Shown one piece after another: positions 49,137 to 58,198 of a stretch of 64,000 nucleotides of DNA; the first letter of the stretch is position 1, and each line of letters begins with the position of its first letter. Position numbers and translations under genes: made by a program. Below the pieces are notes generated by a model that had not been told where the DNA came from, did no database searches, and worked only from the letters and a program-made list of their open reading frames with translations. Source of the stretch: Bacillus_BD sp963787345 (GTDB taxonomy: Bacteria; Bacillota; Bacilli; Bacillales; Cytobacillaceae); NCBI GenBank assembly GCA_963787345.1, contig CAWBCW010000026.1, positions 62,001 through 126,000 of the forward strand, written 5' to 3'.

Positions 49137-49938
49137 AAATATATTCATCATTTCCTTCCTCATTCTGGACTTATATTTGATTTATGAGCTTGTACAGGTG
49201 CTCCAATTAAGTAAAGTGGATGTCAAGGCCGAAACGGGATCCTCAATTGAAATGAGATTAAAAGCAGATGAAATTGAATATGATCGCTTGCCGACAGAAT
49301 ATGTCGAGGATTATTATTTAAAGGCAAAACCTAAAACATTTACAAATGAAGATAAGGAAGAACTCATGCTTTCTGATCAATTGGTAACGATTAATAATGG
49401 GACGAGTTTAGAATCTACTTTAAAAGAGCCACTAAAAGTGACGGAAAAGTCTTGGAGAAATGAATTAGATCAATATATTAAGGAAAATGTTTTATACGGT
49501 ACTCAATATCAATTTTGGAAACGAAGCAGTGATGGAACAGCGATTACCTATACACAGCAATATAACAATAAAAAGCTTTTTGAAAATGAACACGCACAGC
49601 TCACATTCTATATAAATAGTGAAAGTGAGATTGATTCCTATACGCAAACATATCTTGAAGAGATTAAGGAACTATCAGATCCAGAAAAAATCATTCAACC
49701 GATTAAAGCTTTAGAAGCCTTATGGACAAAAAGGGAGCTTCCACTAAAGAGTAAAATAACGAATGTGGAATTAGGTTATTATACGCTCGTTCCACTTCTT
49801 TCAGATAATCAGCAGCAAGTGTTGAATCCAGCCTGGTGTTTTGAGGTTGAGGGGAAAGGGAAGTTGTATGTGAGTGCCTTTGAAGGTGAGGTTGTCACAG
49901 ATTTAAAAACTACGATACAGAAAAAGGTACTGGAGTGA
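49117..49938 (+). CDS. walI: WalK regulator WalI (YycI)
   Basis: A 273-residue protein with one N-terminal membrane helix (IKNIFIISFLILDLYLIYELVQVL; about 6-29) and an extracytoplasmic YycI domain. WalH and WalI together control WalK through their transmembrane helices. The start is TTG after GGAGGGGAAGAG and overlaps the end of walH by 20 bases. In the conserved walRKHIJ order. Confidence 0.92.
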   Translation: MDWRQIKNIFIISFLILDLYLIYELVQVLQLSKVDVKAETGSSIEMRLKADEIEYDRLPTEYVEDYYLKAKPKTFTNEDKEELMLSDQLVTINNGTSLESTLKEPLKVTEKSWRNELDQYIKENVLYGTQYQFWKRSSDGTAITYTQQYNNKKLFENEHAQLTFYINSESEIDSYTQTYLEEIKELSDPEKIIQPIKALEALWTKRELPLKSKITNVELGYYTLVPLLSDNQQQVLNPAWCFEVEGKGKLYVSAFEGEVVTDLKTTIQKKVLE

Positions 49939-49944
49939 GGAGAA

Positions 49945-50740
49945 ATGGCGTTAAATTTTAGTGTCCTCGCGAGCGGGAGTACGGGGAATGCCATCTATGT
50001 AGAAACCGAGGAACATTCCTTTTTAGTTGACGCCGGTTTAAGTGGAAAGGCCATGGAAGGTTTGTTTCAACAAATAGGACGAAATATGAAGGATTTATCC
50101 GGAATTTTAGTGACGCATGAACATAGTGACCATATTAAAGGGGTTGGAATTCTAGCGCGGAAATACCAGTTACCGATTTATGCGAATGAAAAAACGTGGA
50201 AGGCAATGGATCCACTAATCGGTACGGTTCCAACATGAACAAAAGTTTGTTTTTAATATGGAGACCGTTAAAAGTTTTGGTTCATTAGATATTGAATCAT
50301 TTGGGGTTTCCCATGATGCAGCTGAGCCTATGTTTTATATTTTTCATCAAGGGGGCAAGAAAATCGTTCTGATTACTGACACAGGTTATGTCAGTGACCG
50401 CATGAAAGGGGCGATTTCAAACGCCGATATTTATGTATTTGAAAGTAATCATGATGTGAGCATGCTGCGGATGGGGAGATATCCGTGGAATATTAAACGA
50501 AGAATCTTGAGCGATGTTGGACATGTCTCCAATGAAGATGCCGCCCTAGCAATGAGTGATGTAATCGGTGACCAAACAAAACGAGTTTATTTGGCCCATT
50601 TAAGTACGGATAATAATATGAAGGACTTAGCTAGAATGGCCGTAACACAAACGCTGGAAAGCAAAGGGATTATCGTTGGAGAACAATTTTCTCTTTACGA
50701 TACCGATCCTAAAATTCCTACCCCTTTGACCGCTGTCTAA
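49945..50740 (+). CDS. walJ: Metallo-beta-lactamase-fold nuclease WalJ (YycJ), one frameshift as sequenced
   Basis: The metal-binding HEHSDH motif is visible (VTHEHSDHIKGVG; about residues 57-69), preceded by FSVLASGSTGNAIYVE. The first frame (49945-50238) ends at IGTVPT. One extra T near 50238 breaks it, and the second frame continues EQKFVFNMETVKSFGSLDIESFGVSHDA to 50740 with the AHLSTDN motif. The corrected length of about 264 residues is that of YycJ. The family is linked to coordinating replication with division and to mismatch repair. A sequencing indel is likely. Confidence 0.9.
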
Positions 50741-50828
50741 GGGGTTTTGTTTTTATTTTTTAAAGCCAGATGAGTATAATAAAGGATAGAAAGGCAAAAT
50801 AAGACATAGTGAATTTAAGGGAGAAAGG

Positions 50829-52067
50829 ATGGATGTCATCTTGGGTTTCTATGATCAGCAAGAAGACGAAAATCGTTATAGACCGCAAAAGTCAAAAGGA
50901 AAAAGTTATCTTCTCACTAGTTTAGCAGGTGCTGTTATCGGAGGCTTGCTTGTCATTTTGACTCTGCCTGCTCTTTCAAATTATGGACTTCTCCCCTACT
51001 CGATCCAACCTGCAAATGGGGTAAATGTTGAAAAAGGCAGTTCAGAGAAAAATGCTGTTTCTAGAAATGTATCACTTGAAGTCGAAACAGGTATAACGGA
51101 AGCAGTTGAAAAGGCCGGTGATGCAGTAGTAGGAATTACGAATCTTCAATCCTCAAGCTTTTGGTTAGACCAAGGAGCAAGTCAAGAGGCCGGTACGGGA
51201 TCAGGTGTTATTTATAAAAAGGCAGGAGATAAAGCTTACATAGTAACAAATAATCATGTGATTGAAGGAGCGGATCAACTTGAAGTAACGCTAGCCGATG
51301 GCACGAAAATACCGGCTAGAATGGTTGGAACCGATCCTTGGACAGATTTAGCGGTTGTTGAAGTAGATGGGGCTCAGATTAAAACGGTCGCTGAATTCGG
51401 GGACTCAGATACATTAAAGGCCGGTGAGCCTGTTATTGCCATCGGAAATCCATTAGGTCTGGGATTCTCAGGCTCCGTTACAAGTGGAATTGTATCAGGG
51501 CTGGAAAGAACGATTCCAGTTGATTTAAATAGGGATGGAGTTGAAGATTGGCAAGTAGAGGTTCTTCAGACAGATGCGGCAATTAACCCTGGGAATAGTG
51601 GTGGAGCTTTAATCAATATTGCCGGGCAAGTGATCGGAATCAATTCGATGAAAATTGCCCAGGAAGCGGTAGAAGGCATTGGACTTTCAATTCCCATCAA
51701 TTCCGCGATTCCAATTATTGAAGACCTAGAGCAATTCGGTGAAGTGAAACGTCCAGCAATGGGAATCACTCTTCGCAATTTAACAGAAATAGCATCCTAT
51801 CATCAACATGAAACGCTATTACTTCCTAATGATGTCAAAGCTGGAGTTATCATTGAGAGTGTTCTGCGGAATTCCCCTGCAGATCGCGCAGGTTTGCAGG
51901 AGTTAGATGTAATTGTTGGAATGGATGGGGAAAAGATTACGGATGTCATTTCATTGCGTAAACATCTTTATAACGAAAAACAAATTGGCGATAAGATGAA
52001 GGTCAAGTTTTTCCGTGAAGGAAACTTACAAGAAGCAACATTAACATTATCTAGTGAAACATACTAA
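50829..52067 (+). CDS. htrC: HtrA-family serine protease (HtrC/YyxA)
   Basis: Membrane-anchored extracytoplasmic quality-control protease, about 412 residues. It has a short cytoplasmic N-terminus, one membrane helix (about 29-50), a trypsin-like domain with His in TNNHVIEGA, Asp in DLAVVEVD and Ser in NPGNSGGAL, and a C-terminal PDZ domain (GVIIESVLRNSPADRAGLQELDVIVGMDG). GGGAGAAAGG precedes the ATG; a TTG twelve bases later (MGFYDQQ) is an alternative start. It sits between walJ and rlmH as in B. subtilis. Confidence 0.93.
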   Translation: MDVILGFYDQQEDENRYRPQKSKGKSYLLTSLAGAVIGGLLVILTLPALSNYGLLPYSIQPANGVNVEKGSSEKNAVSRNVSLEVETGITEAVEKAGDAVVGITNLQSSSFWLDQGASQEAGTGSGVIYKKAGDKAYIVTNNHVIEGADQLEVTLADGTKIPARMVGTDPWTDLAVVEVDGAQIKTVAEFGDSDTLKAGEPVIAIGNPLGLGFSGSVTSGIVSGLERTIPVDLNRDGVEDWQVEVLQTDAAINPGNSGGALINIAGQVIGINSMKIAQEAVEGIGLSIPINSAIPIIEDLEQFGEVKRPAMGITLRNLTEIASYHQHETLLLPNDVKAGVIIESVLRNSPADRAGLQELDVIVGMDGEKITDVISLRKHLYNEKQIGDKMKVKFFREGNLQEATLTLSSETY

Positions 52068-52081
52068 TTGTGGATAAGTTT

Positions 52082-52109
52082 AAGAGAGCTGTGGATGCTC
52101 TCTTTTTTT
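52082..52109 (+). terminator. Terminator after htrC
   Basis: Stem AAGAGAGC / GCTCTCTT then TTTTT. Confidence 0.92.
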
Positions 52110-52328
52110 GTGTATAATGATAAAATGAACATACATATTCACATGTTGATACTTATCGAATCGTGGTGGGAAAGGAAAACCCTTTAACGGATAAAAAGGC
52201 AAGGAGTTTTTACTGTAATATCAAGGCCTTTGAGGTGTATATGTGTGAACTTTCAGATATAAACAGACTTAAAAATATGTCGAAATATAGGTATATATCT
52301 TGTGGGGAACGAGCGATCTCATACAATA

Positions 52329-52370
52329 TGTGGATATAATTGTGGATATGTGGATAACTCTTGTGGATAA
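52329..52370. promoter_or_regulatory. DnaA-box cluster upstream of rlmH
   Basis: Two perfect boxes TGTGGATAA (52349-52357, 52362-52370) and two near boxes TGTGGATAT (52329-52337, 52341-52349) in one orientation. A further perfect box lies at 52069-52077 right after the htrC stop. I recall a B. subtilis cluster upstream of yydA, the rlmH gene. The rest of the 297-bp gap holds no recognisable gene. Confidence 0.78.
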
Positions 52371-52406
52371 CTTGTTTGTAAAATGTTTATAAAGTGAGGA
52401 TAAGTT

Positions 52407-52886
52407 GTGAATATCTCAATCATTACAATTGGAAAATTAAAAGAAAAGTATTTAAAGGCAGGAATAGAGGAATATTTAAAACGATTATCAAGTTATGCGA
52501 AGATCGAAATCGTTGAAATAGCGGATGAAAAAGCTCCAGAAGAATTAAGTCATGCAGAGATGGAACAAGTAAAAAACAGAGAGGGAGAAAAGTTGTTAGC
52601 TAAATTATCTCAAGAAACCTATGTAATTGCATTAGCAATTGATGGAAAGATGAAGACTTCTGAGGAACTGGCCGATTCTATTGATAAGTTAGCTACGTAT
52701 GGAAAAAGTAAAATTGCCTTTGTCATTGGAGGATCACTAGGATTAAGCGATGCTGTATTAAAACGTGCAAATGAAAAACTATCCTTCTCAAAGATGACCT
52801 TCCCCCACCAGCTTATGCGGTTGATTTTATTGGAACAAGTGTATCGGGCATTCCGGATTAATAGAAATGAACCGTACCATAAATAG
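52407..52886 (+). CDS. rlmH: 23S rRNA pseudouridine1915-N3-methyltransferase RlmH (OrfX)
   Basis: SPOUT methyltransferase acting on pseudouridine-1915 of 23S rRNA. The 159-residue protein has MNISIITIGKLKEKYLKAGIEEY, the knot motif FVIGGSLGLSDAV and the C-terminal FRINRNEPYHK. The start is GTG, preceded by GTGAGGATAA. In staphylococci the last codons of this gene are the SCC insertion site. Here the equivalent 18 bases (52869-52886) recur downstream, so the gene marks the left edge of an accessory region. The end is not disrupted. Confidence 0.97.
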   Translation: MNISIITIGKLKEKYLKAGIEEYLKRLSSYAKIEIVEIADEKAPEELSHAEMEQVKNREGEKLLAKLSQETYVIALAIDGKMKTSEELADSIDKLATYGKSKIAFVIGGSLGLSDAVLKRANEKLSFSKMTFPHQLMRLILLEQVYRAFRINRNEPYHK

Positions 52887-52898
52887 ATGAGGTTTTTT
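52869..52898. repeat. Putative SCC-like attachment repeat, copy 1 (attL, rlmH 3' end)
   Basis: GAACCGTACCATAAATAG is the rlmH 3' end and stop, followed by ATGAGGTTTTTT. It is the reference for the direct repeats at 55700, 60850, 61399 and 63437. The staphylococcal integration sequence has the same form, TATCATAAATGATGCGGTTT, by memory. Confidence 0.75.
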
Positions 52899-52974
52899 AA
52901 AATAATTAGGCTATATCTCCTATAAAAAGTTATGAATGAAGGATATTTTAGTGAGGGAAAATGTATAAATAAAA

Positions 52975-53012
52975 AGATGGGATTGTTTTCCCACCTGTTT
53001 CATCCTTTTTTT
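52975..53012 (+). terminator. Hairpin downstream of rlmH
   Basis: GATGGGATTGTTTTCCCACC with flanking AAA and CATC-TTTTTTT can form a terminator-like hairpin. The stem is interrupted, so strength is uncertain. Confidence 0.4.
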
Positions 53013-53136
53013 GTTAGTAAGCTCTACCCTGAAAAACCATCCTACCGTCAAAAATTCAAAAAGGGGTAGGGGGTAAAGGGCAAATCGTATTTTTTAGAAA
53101 ATTTACCTATACTAAAACTTGGACTTTTTTTAATTG

Positions 53137-53430
53137 TTAGGCACTTGGTTTAAGGTCGACATCATATCCAAGTGTCTTTAATTTTTTAAAACCCTCCTTA
53201 CTAGTGTTACCCCTCTTCGCTTGTCAAAATAATCTGCACCCAAATCCTGATATGTTTCTTTTTTCTGCCGATTGCGTGCCCTACTTCAATCAAAGTGCTT
53301 CTTAGATACTTATTACCTTTTCGTATTTTTGCAGATTTCTTTTTTCCTGCACTTTCATTATGACCAGGAATAGCCATTACCCTTTGTATATCCTCTTCTG
53401 AAGAATTCAATCGTTTAGCTACTTGTTAAA
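53137..53430 (-). pseudogene. IS110-family transposase remnant (C-terminal part, internally deleted)
   Basis: The minus strand reads MAIPGHNESAGKKKSAKIRKGNKYLRSTL, the conserved C-terminal region of IS110/IS116/IS902 transposases. After KKK the frame breaks, and in another frame the family's closing sequence appears (YQDLGADYFDKR, then KLKTLGYDVDLKPSA before a stop at 53137). About 40 residues between them are missing and the whole N-terminal catalytic part is absent. Clearly non-functional. It lies in the first module after rlmH. Confidence 0.8.
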
Positions 53431-53469
53431 GTATATCGACAAATTACCACACATCCAAAAAGAATAAGT

Positions 53470-54166
53470 CTATCAATGGATCAAACGCTATGTTGAGCCT
53501 TCTTCTTCTGTTGGTGGTCGCTTAATTAATGAAATGAGAGAGACTCGCTTCAAGGAAGGTTTTGAGTGTCCTCATTGTTCATCTGGATACGTTGTTCGAT
53601 TTGGAAAATACAATGGTCGCCAACGCTATCGTTGTAAATGTTGCAACAAAACCTTTACCGATACAACTAACACTGTTTTGTACCGTACCCAAAAAGGAAA
53701 CGAATGGATTATGTTTGTTGATTGTATATATCAAAGGATATTCCCTACGAAAATCGGCCCAAATCGTAGGGGTTACTTGGGTTACGCCTTTTTATTGGAG
53801 ACATAAACTGTTAAACGCCTTAAAACAAATAGATTTTGAGCAATTTGATGGTATCGTTGAAGTTGACGAGAACTATTTCCTGTACTCTCAAAAGGGGCAA
53901 CGGGACATTACAGAACGCAAACCTCTTAAACGTGGCGATAAATCCAAGTACAGAGGAATTAGTCACGAACAGGTTTGTGTTCTCGTTGCCAGAGACCGAG
54001 CTTAAGCAACTGTCTCCAAAGTTGCCTGTATGGGGCGTATTTTAAAACCGAGAGTCGATGCCTTGATTGGTTCTAAACTGTCCAAAGAAAACGTGATTGT
54101 AACCGATGCTCGAAGGGCTTACAAAACCTATGCAAAAGAATATGATAATATAGAAGCTAATATTTA
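53470..54166 (+). pseudogene. IS1595-like transposase remnant, frameshifted
   Basis: A zinc-ribbon (CPHCSSG ... YRCKCCNKTF; 53565-53655) is followed, after a frameshift near 53690, by NALKQIDFEQFDGIVEVDENYF. That stretch contains the first catalytic acidic residues of an ISXO2/IS1595-type DDE domain. After a stop at 54003-54005 the rest continues in register with VIVTDARRAYKTYAKEYDN, the second Asp region. The final conserved part is missing. I saw no clear terminal inverted repeats. It is a decayed element next to the IS110 remnant. Confidence 0.75.
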
Positions 54167-54333
54167 AATAAAAGTCTATCCATCTATTGATTCGATTATT
54201 TTAAAGATCGTGGGTGCTTTTTTCTCAAGTAAACTATAATAAGTGAATAGTGCTTTTTAGTATATATAAATTTATGGCAATAAATAATTGAAGCCCAGTG
54301 AAATATTCAAGTATGTGAAAGGAATGTAATATT

Positions 54334-55620
54334 ATGAAACCTATCGTTCTAGAGGTTTTAGATTCACTATTAGATCAAATAGCCGTATTGGATAAAGATG
54401 GGGAGATTATCGTTGTTAATAAATCTTGGGTTAATTTCTCAATTGAGAATAATGGTGATTCGGATAAGACGGGGATAGGAAATAATTATTTGACTGTTTG
54501 CTCAGAGAAAGTTCAAGATGGAATTATGCAAGTACTAAAGGGTGCAAAGGAACATTTTAACTACGAATATCCGTGTCATTCTGATCGTGAACTTCGGTGG
54601 TTTCTATTAAGAGTTACTCCAATAAAAATAAATCAGAACAATGGTGCAGTTGTTTCACACGTAAATATTACAGATAGAAAACTGGCTGAAATTCAGTTGG
54701 AAAGAAATGAGCAGCTGTACCGGCATATTGCTGAAAACTCAACTGACTTTATTTCATTGCATAGCCTTGATGGAAAATACACCTATGTTTCACCAAACTA
54801 CCACCATTTATTGGGATACCCCTCTAATGAGATGGTGGGGAGATCTCAGTATGATTTCATGCATGATGGGGACGTCGAAAAAATTAAATTTTTAAATGAT
54901 AGTAGTAATACAGATACAATAGATGAAATTAAAACCTTAACTTACCGTTTTAGGTGTAAAGATGAGAAGTATATTTGGATTGAATCAAAATATAAAAAGG
55001 TTTTATCCATGGATAAAGTATCAGATGAAATTATATGTATCTCTAGAGACGTTACAAAGAATAAGCAGAAGTTACTAGAGCTAGAGGAAGAAAAGAAATT
55101 ATTAAAAAAGACAATCTATACCGATCCATTAACGGGGATTTTTAATCGGAGGTATTTTAGCTACCAATTAAAAAAGGTGTATCAAGAATATATCCAACAT
55201 AATATTGTCTTTTCTTTAGTAGTCATAGATGTTGATTATTTTAAAAAATATAACGATACATATGGTCATAGAAACGGGGATAAGTGCCTGATTAAAGTCG
55301 CAGATACACTGGCTAGAGGTGTTAGAAAAAATGATCGTGTATGTAGAATTGGCGGAGAAGAGTTTTGTATTATCCTGCCTAATACAAATAAAGGCGAAGC
55401 TGTATCTTTGGCAAAAGGGCTTTGTAGGAAAGTAGAAGCTTTAAAAATCCTTCATATAGAATCAGATGTCAGTAATTATGTTACTGTTAGTATAGGTGTT
55501 ACAACTGCAAATATAAGCAGTGATCCCGTAAATGTTAATCAGGAGAAATTATTTATTTTAGCTGATAAGGCATTGTATAAGTCTAAAAAGGGCGGAAGAA
55601 ATCGAGTAAGCTTTCGTTAG
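54334..55620 (+). CDS. PAS-PAS-GGDEF diguanylate cyclase
   Basis: A 428-residue cytosolic protein without membrane helices. It has PAS 1 (about 5-115; LDSLLDQIAVLDKDGEIIVVNKSWVNF), PAS 2 (about 122-245; DFISLHSLDGKYTYVSPNYHHLLGY) and a GGDEF domain (about 262-428). The active site reads RIGGEEF, and RKND five residues upstream fits the inhibitory I-site RxxD, so it should be active and feedback-controlled. The second messenger is c-di-GMP; the signal sensed by the PAS domains is unknown. AAAGGAATG precedes the ATG. It is the only intact gene of the first module. Confidence 0.88.
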   Translation: MKPIVLEVLDSLLDQIAVLDKDGEIIVVNKSWVNFSIENNGDSDKTGIGNNYLTVCSEKVQDGIMQVLKGAKEHFNYEYPCHSDRELRWFLLRVTPIKINQNNGAVVSHVNITDRKLAEIQLERNEQLYRHIAENSTDFISLHSLDGKYTYVSPNYHHLLGYPSNEMVGRSQYDFMHDGDVEKIKFLNDSSNTDTIDEIKTLTYRFRCKDEKYIWIESKYKKVLSMDKVSDEIICISRDVTKNKQKLLELEEEKKLLKKTIYTDPLTGIFNRRYFSYQLKKVYQEYIQHNIVFSLVVIDVDYFKKYNDTYGHRNGDKCLIKVADTLARGVRKNDRVCRIGGEEFCIILPNTNKGEAVSLAKGLCRKVEALKILHIESDVSNYVTVSIGVTTANISSDPVNVNQEKLFILADKALYKSKKGGRNRVSFR

Positions 55621-55672
55621 GAAGTCACCGTGTCGTCCTATATGAGAAAAAACTAGACTAGGAGAAAACGTT

Positions 55673-55730
55673 AAAAACTGCTGCTTAAATAGGTGAGGTG
55701 AACCGTATCATAAATAGATGCGGTTTTTTT
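55673..55730. repeat. Putative SCC-like attachment repeat, copy 2
   Basis: GAACCGTATCATAAATAG (55700-55717) followed by ATGCGGTTTTTTT. It differs from the rlmH end by one base in 18 and continues to match after it. The 27 bases before it (from AAAAACTGCT) also match the flank of copy 4, which suggests an element end rather than a stray copy of rlmH. The rest of the 55621-55994 gap holds only the promoter below. Confidence 0.75.
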
Positions 55731-55940
55731 GAGGGCGAAGTATAAGACCTAAAAGAATAATAAGGAAATGTAGGTTCATTTATTTGAACATATTAATAAA
55801 TCAATTTTATACTTTACCGCATAAATGATTCCCGTAGGTGAAATATATCTAATACGATGAATAAGTAGGCTGGAGGGATGGGTGTATTGTCTGGAAGTTT
55901 TTATTCGACCGGACAAGGCACCTGTCCTTTCGTATTTATT

Positions 55941-55973
55941 ATTAATATTTTGTTCATATTACTGTGGGATAAT
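55941..55973 (+). promoter_or_regulatory. Putative HssR-type promoter of the two-component operon
   Basis: ATTAATATT-TT-GTTCATATT (55941-55960) resembles the HssR direct repeat, which I recall as GTTCATATT-N2-GTTCATATT (the first half matches 7 of 9, the second is perfect). Seven bases later comes a -10-like GATAAT (55968-55973), about 20 bp before the regulator ATG. The same layout recurs at 58126. Confidence 0.65.
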
Positions 55974-55994
55974 AAACAAGAGGAGAGTGATTAC

Positions 55995-56693
55995 ATGAAG
56001 CGCCCAATTAAAATTTTAATCATAGAAGATGATTCAAATATTGTAGAATTAATCCAATTGTATATGGATAAAGTTGGGTTTTCCTCTATTTCTGCTTTCG
56101 ATGGAGAAGAAGGGCTGGAACTTTTTCTAAATGAATCCCCTGATTGTATCCTTCTCGATATTATGCTACCTAGAATGAATGGCTGGGAAGTTTGTAAAGC
56201 GATTCGTTTGGAAGATAAACAGGTTCCCATTATTATGCTGACGGGTAAGGGAGAAACATATGATATTATTAAAGGTTTGGATATTGGAGCGGATGATTAT
56301 GTCGTTAAACCATTTGATCCAAACGAATTAACAGCCCGTGTAAAAACAGTATTACGACGAACGATCTTGTCAGAAAGCGAAAAAGACAAACTTCAATTTG
56401 ATAATATCGTTATCCATATGAAAGAATACCGTGTCTTAATAAATAATGAAGAAGTCCTAATGGCACCGAAAGAAATGGAATTGTTTTATTACTTAGCAAT
56501 GAATCCGAAACAGGTTTTGACGAGACAGCAGTTATTGGATCGAGTATGGGGATATGAGTTTAATGGAGACTCTCGTACCGTTGATGTTCATATTAAGCGC
56601 ATCCGGGACAAGTTAGCTGTACATCAAGCTGATTGGTCAGTCGCTACTATTCGAGGAGTAGGGTATCGGTTTGAGGAGAATTCAAATGTTTAA
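55995..56693 (+). CDS. hssR: OmpR-family response regulator, HssR-like
   Basis: A 232-residue regulator. The receiver has IIEDDSNIVELI, phospho-Asp55 in CILLDIMLPRMNGW and switch Lys in YVVKPFDPNEL. The winged helix has PKEMELFYYLAMNPKQVLTRQQLLDRVWGYEFNGDSRTVDVHIKRIRDKL. I place the start at the ATG at 55995, behind GAGGAGAG; the frame reaches 55878, but that extension covers the putative promoter. It overlaps its kinase. The heme-sensing assignment rests on the neighbouring exporter and the promoter repeats, not on this protein alone. Confidence 0.72.
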   Translation: MKRPIKILIIEDDSNIVELIQLYMDKVGFSSISAFDGEEGLELFLNESPDCILLDIMLPRMNGWEVCKAIRLEDKQVPIIMLTGKGETYDIIKGLDIGADDYVVKPFDPNELTARVKTVLRRTILSESEKDKLQFDNIVIHMKEYRVLINNEEVLMAPKEMELFYYLAMNPKQVLTRQQLLDRVWGYEFNGDSRTVDVHIKRIRDKLAVHQADWSVATIRGVGYRFEENSNV

Positions 56694-58083
56694 GAAGAAT
56701 TCTATTTTTGCAAGAATGTTTTTTAGCTATTCGTTCATTATTGTCCTTTCATTTTTATTATTTATTGGTATCTTTTTTTATTTATTTCATTTAAATCTCT
56801 ACAAAGAATTCGAGGATATCTATCAATATCAATATGTCCAAGTTGAAAAACAGCTGCAGAATCAGAGAAAATTCAATTGGAGTGATAGCGAAACTACTGA
56901 AATATTAAGTCATTCTCTTCATCAACAAGGCTATCATATTTATCTCATTGATAAGACAGGCAAGCAAATCTTTGGACCGAACTTAAATCAAGAGTCTCCA
57001 TTTATTCCAATATCAGACGATATTCTAAGCCAGGTTCAATCAGGAAAGATGGCGTCTAAAGGAGGATTTGAGAACGGAGAGCTTCGGTATACGATTGCTA
57101 CTATGCTCACCACGAATATAAATGAAGTAGAACAGCCAATTATGGTTATGACTTTTTATGAATTAAACCATGAATATCAACGTGTTATTTGGATGATTCT
57201 ATTTACATTCTTCATTGCAATCGTGTTTGCGGGAATCATTTTATGGTTTATGTCAAAGAGAATAACTGCTCCATTAAGAGAAATGAGTGAGATTGCAAGG
57301 CACTATGCGAAAGGTGACTTTTCAAAGTCCGTTCAATATCAGTTGAATGATGAAATTGGTCAATTGGCGAAATCTTTTACTTATATGGCGGATGAACTGA
57401 ATAATTTAGAAACGGTGCGGAAGCAATATATTTCTAATGTTTCTCATGAATTACGCTCCCCTTTAACATCCATAAAGGGATTTATCATTGCTTTAATGGA
57501 TGGTACCATACCACATAATAGACAAGGCCATTATTATGGTCTAATGAGAGACGAGACAGAACGGATGATTAAACTCGTAAATGATACTTTGAATATGAAT
57601 CAACTAGAAGAAGGTCATCATAAAATTTTGCGAACAGATTATAATTTAACAGATCAAATCAAAACAATTATTCATAAGTTGGAACCGCATTGTACGGAAA
57701 AACAGTTGCAGATACGTTTACACGCTGATCGGGATTACAATGTCAATGCAGATAAAGAGCGGATAGAGCAGGTGATTGTGAATCTCGTACACAATGCCAT
57801 TCAGTTTTCAAATATGCATTCGTATATTGATATCATGATTACTCGGGAAGAGCAACATATCAACGTGATGATACAAGATTATGGAATTGGTATAGATGAG
57901 CAGCAATTAGATCTGATATGGAGGAGATTCTATAAAGTGGACGAGGCTCGTTCGAATAAATCAGGAGCAGGGCTTGGATTAGCAATTGTTAAATCCATTT
58001 TGGACCTGCATGAAACGGAAGTAAATGTTCATACAAAACTCGGTGAAGGGACAATATTTTCTTTTAAGCTTCCGGTAAGCTAA
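56686..58083 (+). CDS. hssS: Sensor histidine kinase, HssS-like
   Basis: A 465-residue membrane kinase. It has TM1 (about 11-34), an extracytoplasmic sensor loop of about 130 residues, TM2 (about 167-189), HAMP (190-242), and HisKA with His254 in NVSHELRSPLTSIKGF. The HATPase domain has NLVHNAIQFS, DYGIGID and GAGLGLAIVKSI. The ATG overlaps the regulator stop, so translation is coupled. HssS family kinases of similar layout sense heme stress within the membrane; the ligand here is inferred from context. Confidence 0.72.
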   Translation: MFKKNSIFARMFFSYSFIIVLSFLLFIGIFFYLFHLNLYKEFEDIYQYQYVQVEKQLQNQRKFNWSDSETTEILSHSLHQQGYHIYLIDKTGKQIFGPNLNQESPFIPISDDILSQVQSGKMASKGGFENGELRYTIATMLTTNINEVEQPIMVMTFYELNHEYQRVIWMILFTFFIAIVFAGIILWFMSKRITAPLREMSEIARHYAKGDFSKSVQYQLNDEIGQLAKSFTYMADELNNLETVRKQYISNVSHELRSPLTSIKGFIIALMDGTIPHNRQGHYYGLMRDETERMIKLVNDTLNMNQLEEGHHKILRTDYNLTDQIKTIIHKLEPHCTEKQLQIRLHADRDYNVNADKERIEQVIVNLVHNAIQFSNMHSYIDIMITREEQHINVMIQDYGIGIDEQQLDLIWRRFYKVDEARSNKSGAGLGLAIVKSILDLHETEVNVHTKLGEGTIFSFKLPVS

Positions 58084-58125
58084 GCTGAGAGCCATAAGTG
58101 TTCCGTTTGGGAGGAAATGATGTTT

Positions 58126-58158
58126 GTTAACATATTGTTCATATTCGCTTGCTATGAT
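58126..58158 (+). promoter_or_regulatory. Putative HssR-type promoter of the exporter operon
   Basis: GTTAACATA-TT-GTTCATATT (58126-58145), the same two-base-spaced direct repeat (6 of 9 and 9 of 9), then seven bases to an extended -10 TGC-TATGAT (58150-58158). The repeat overlaps the -35 position, as expected for activation by an OmpR-type regulator. Confidence 0.7.
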
Positions 58159-58198
58159 AGACGTCAACTCAGTGGACAAAGAGGAGAGGATGTAAACA

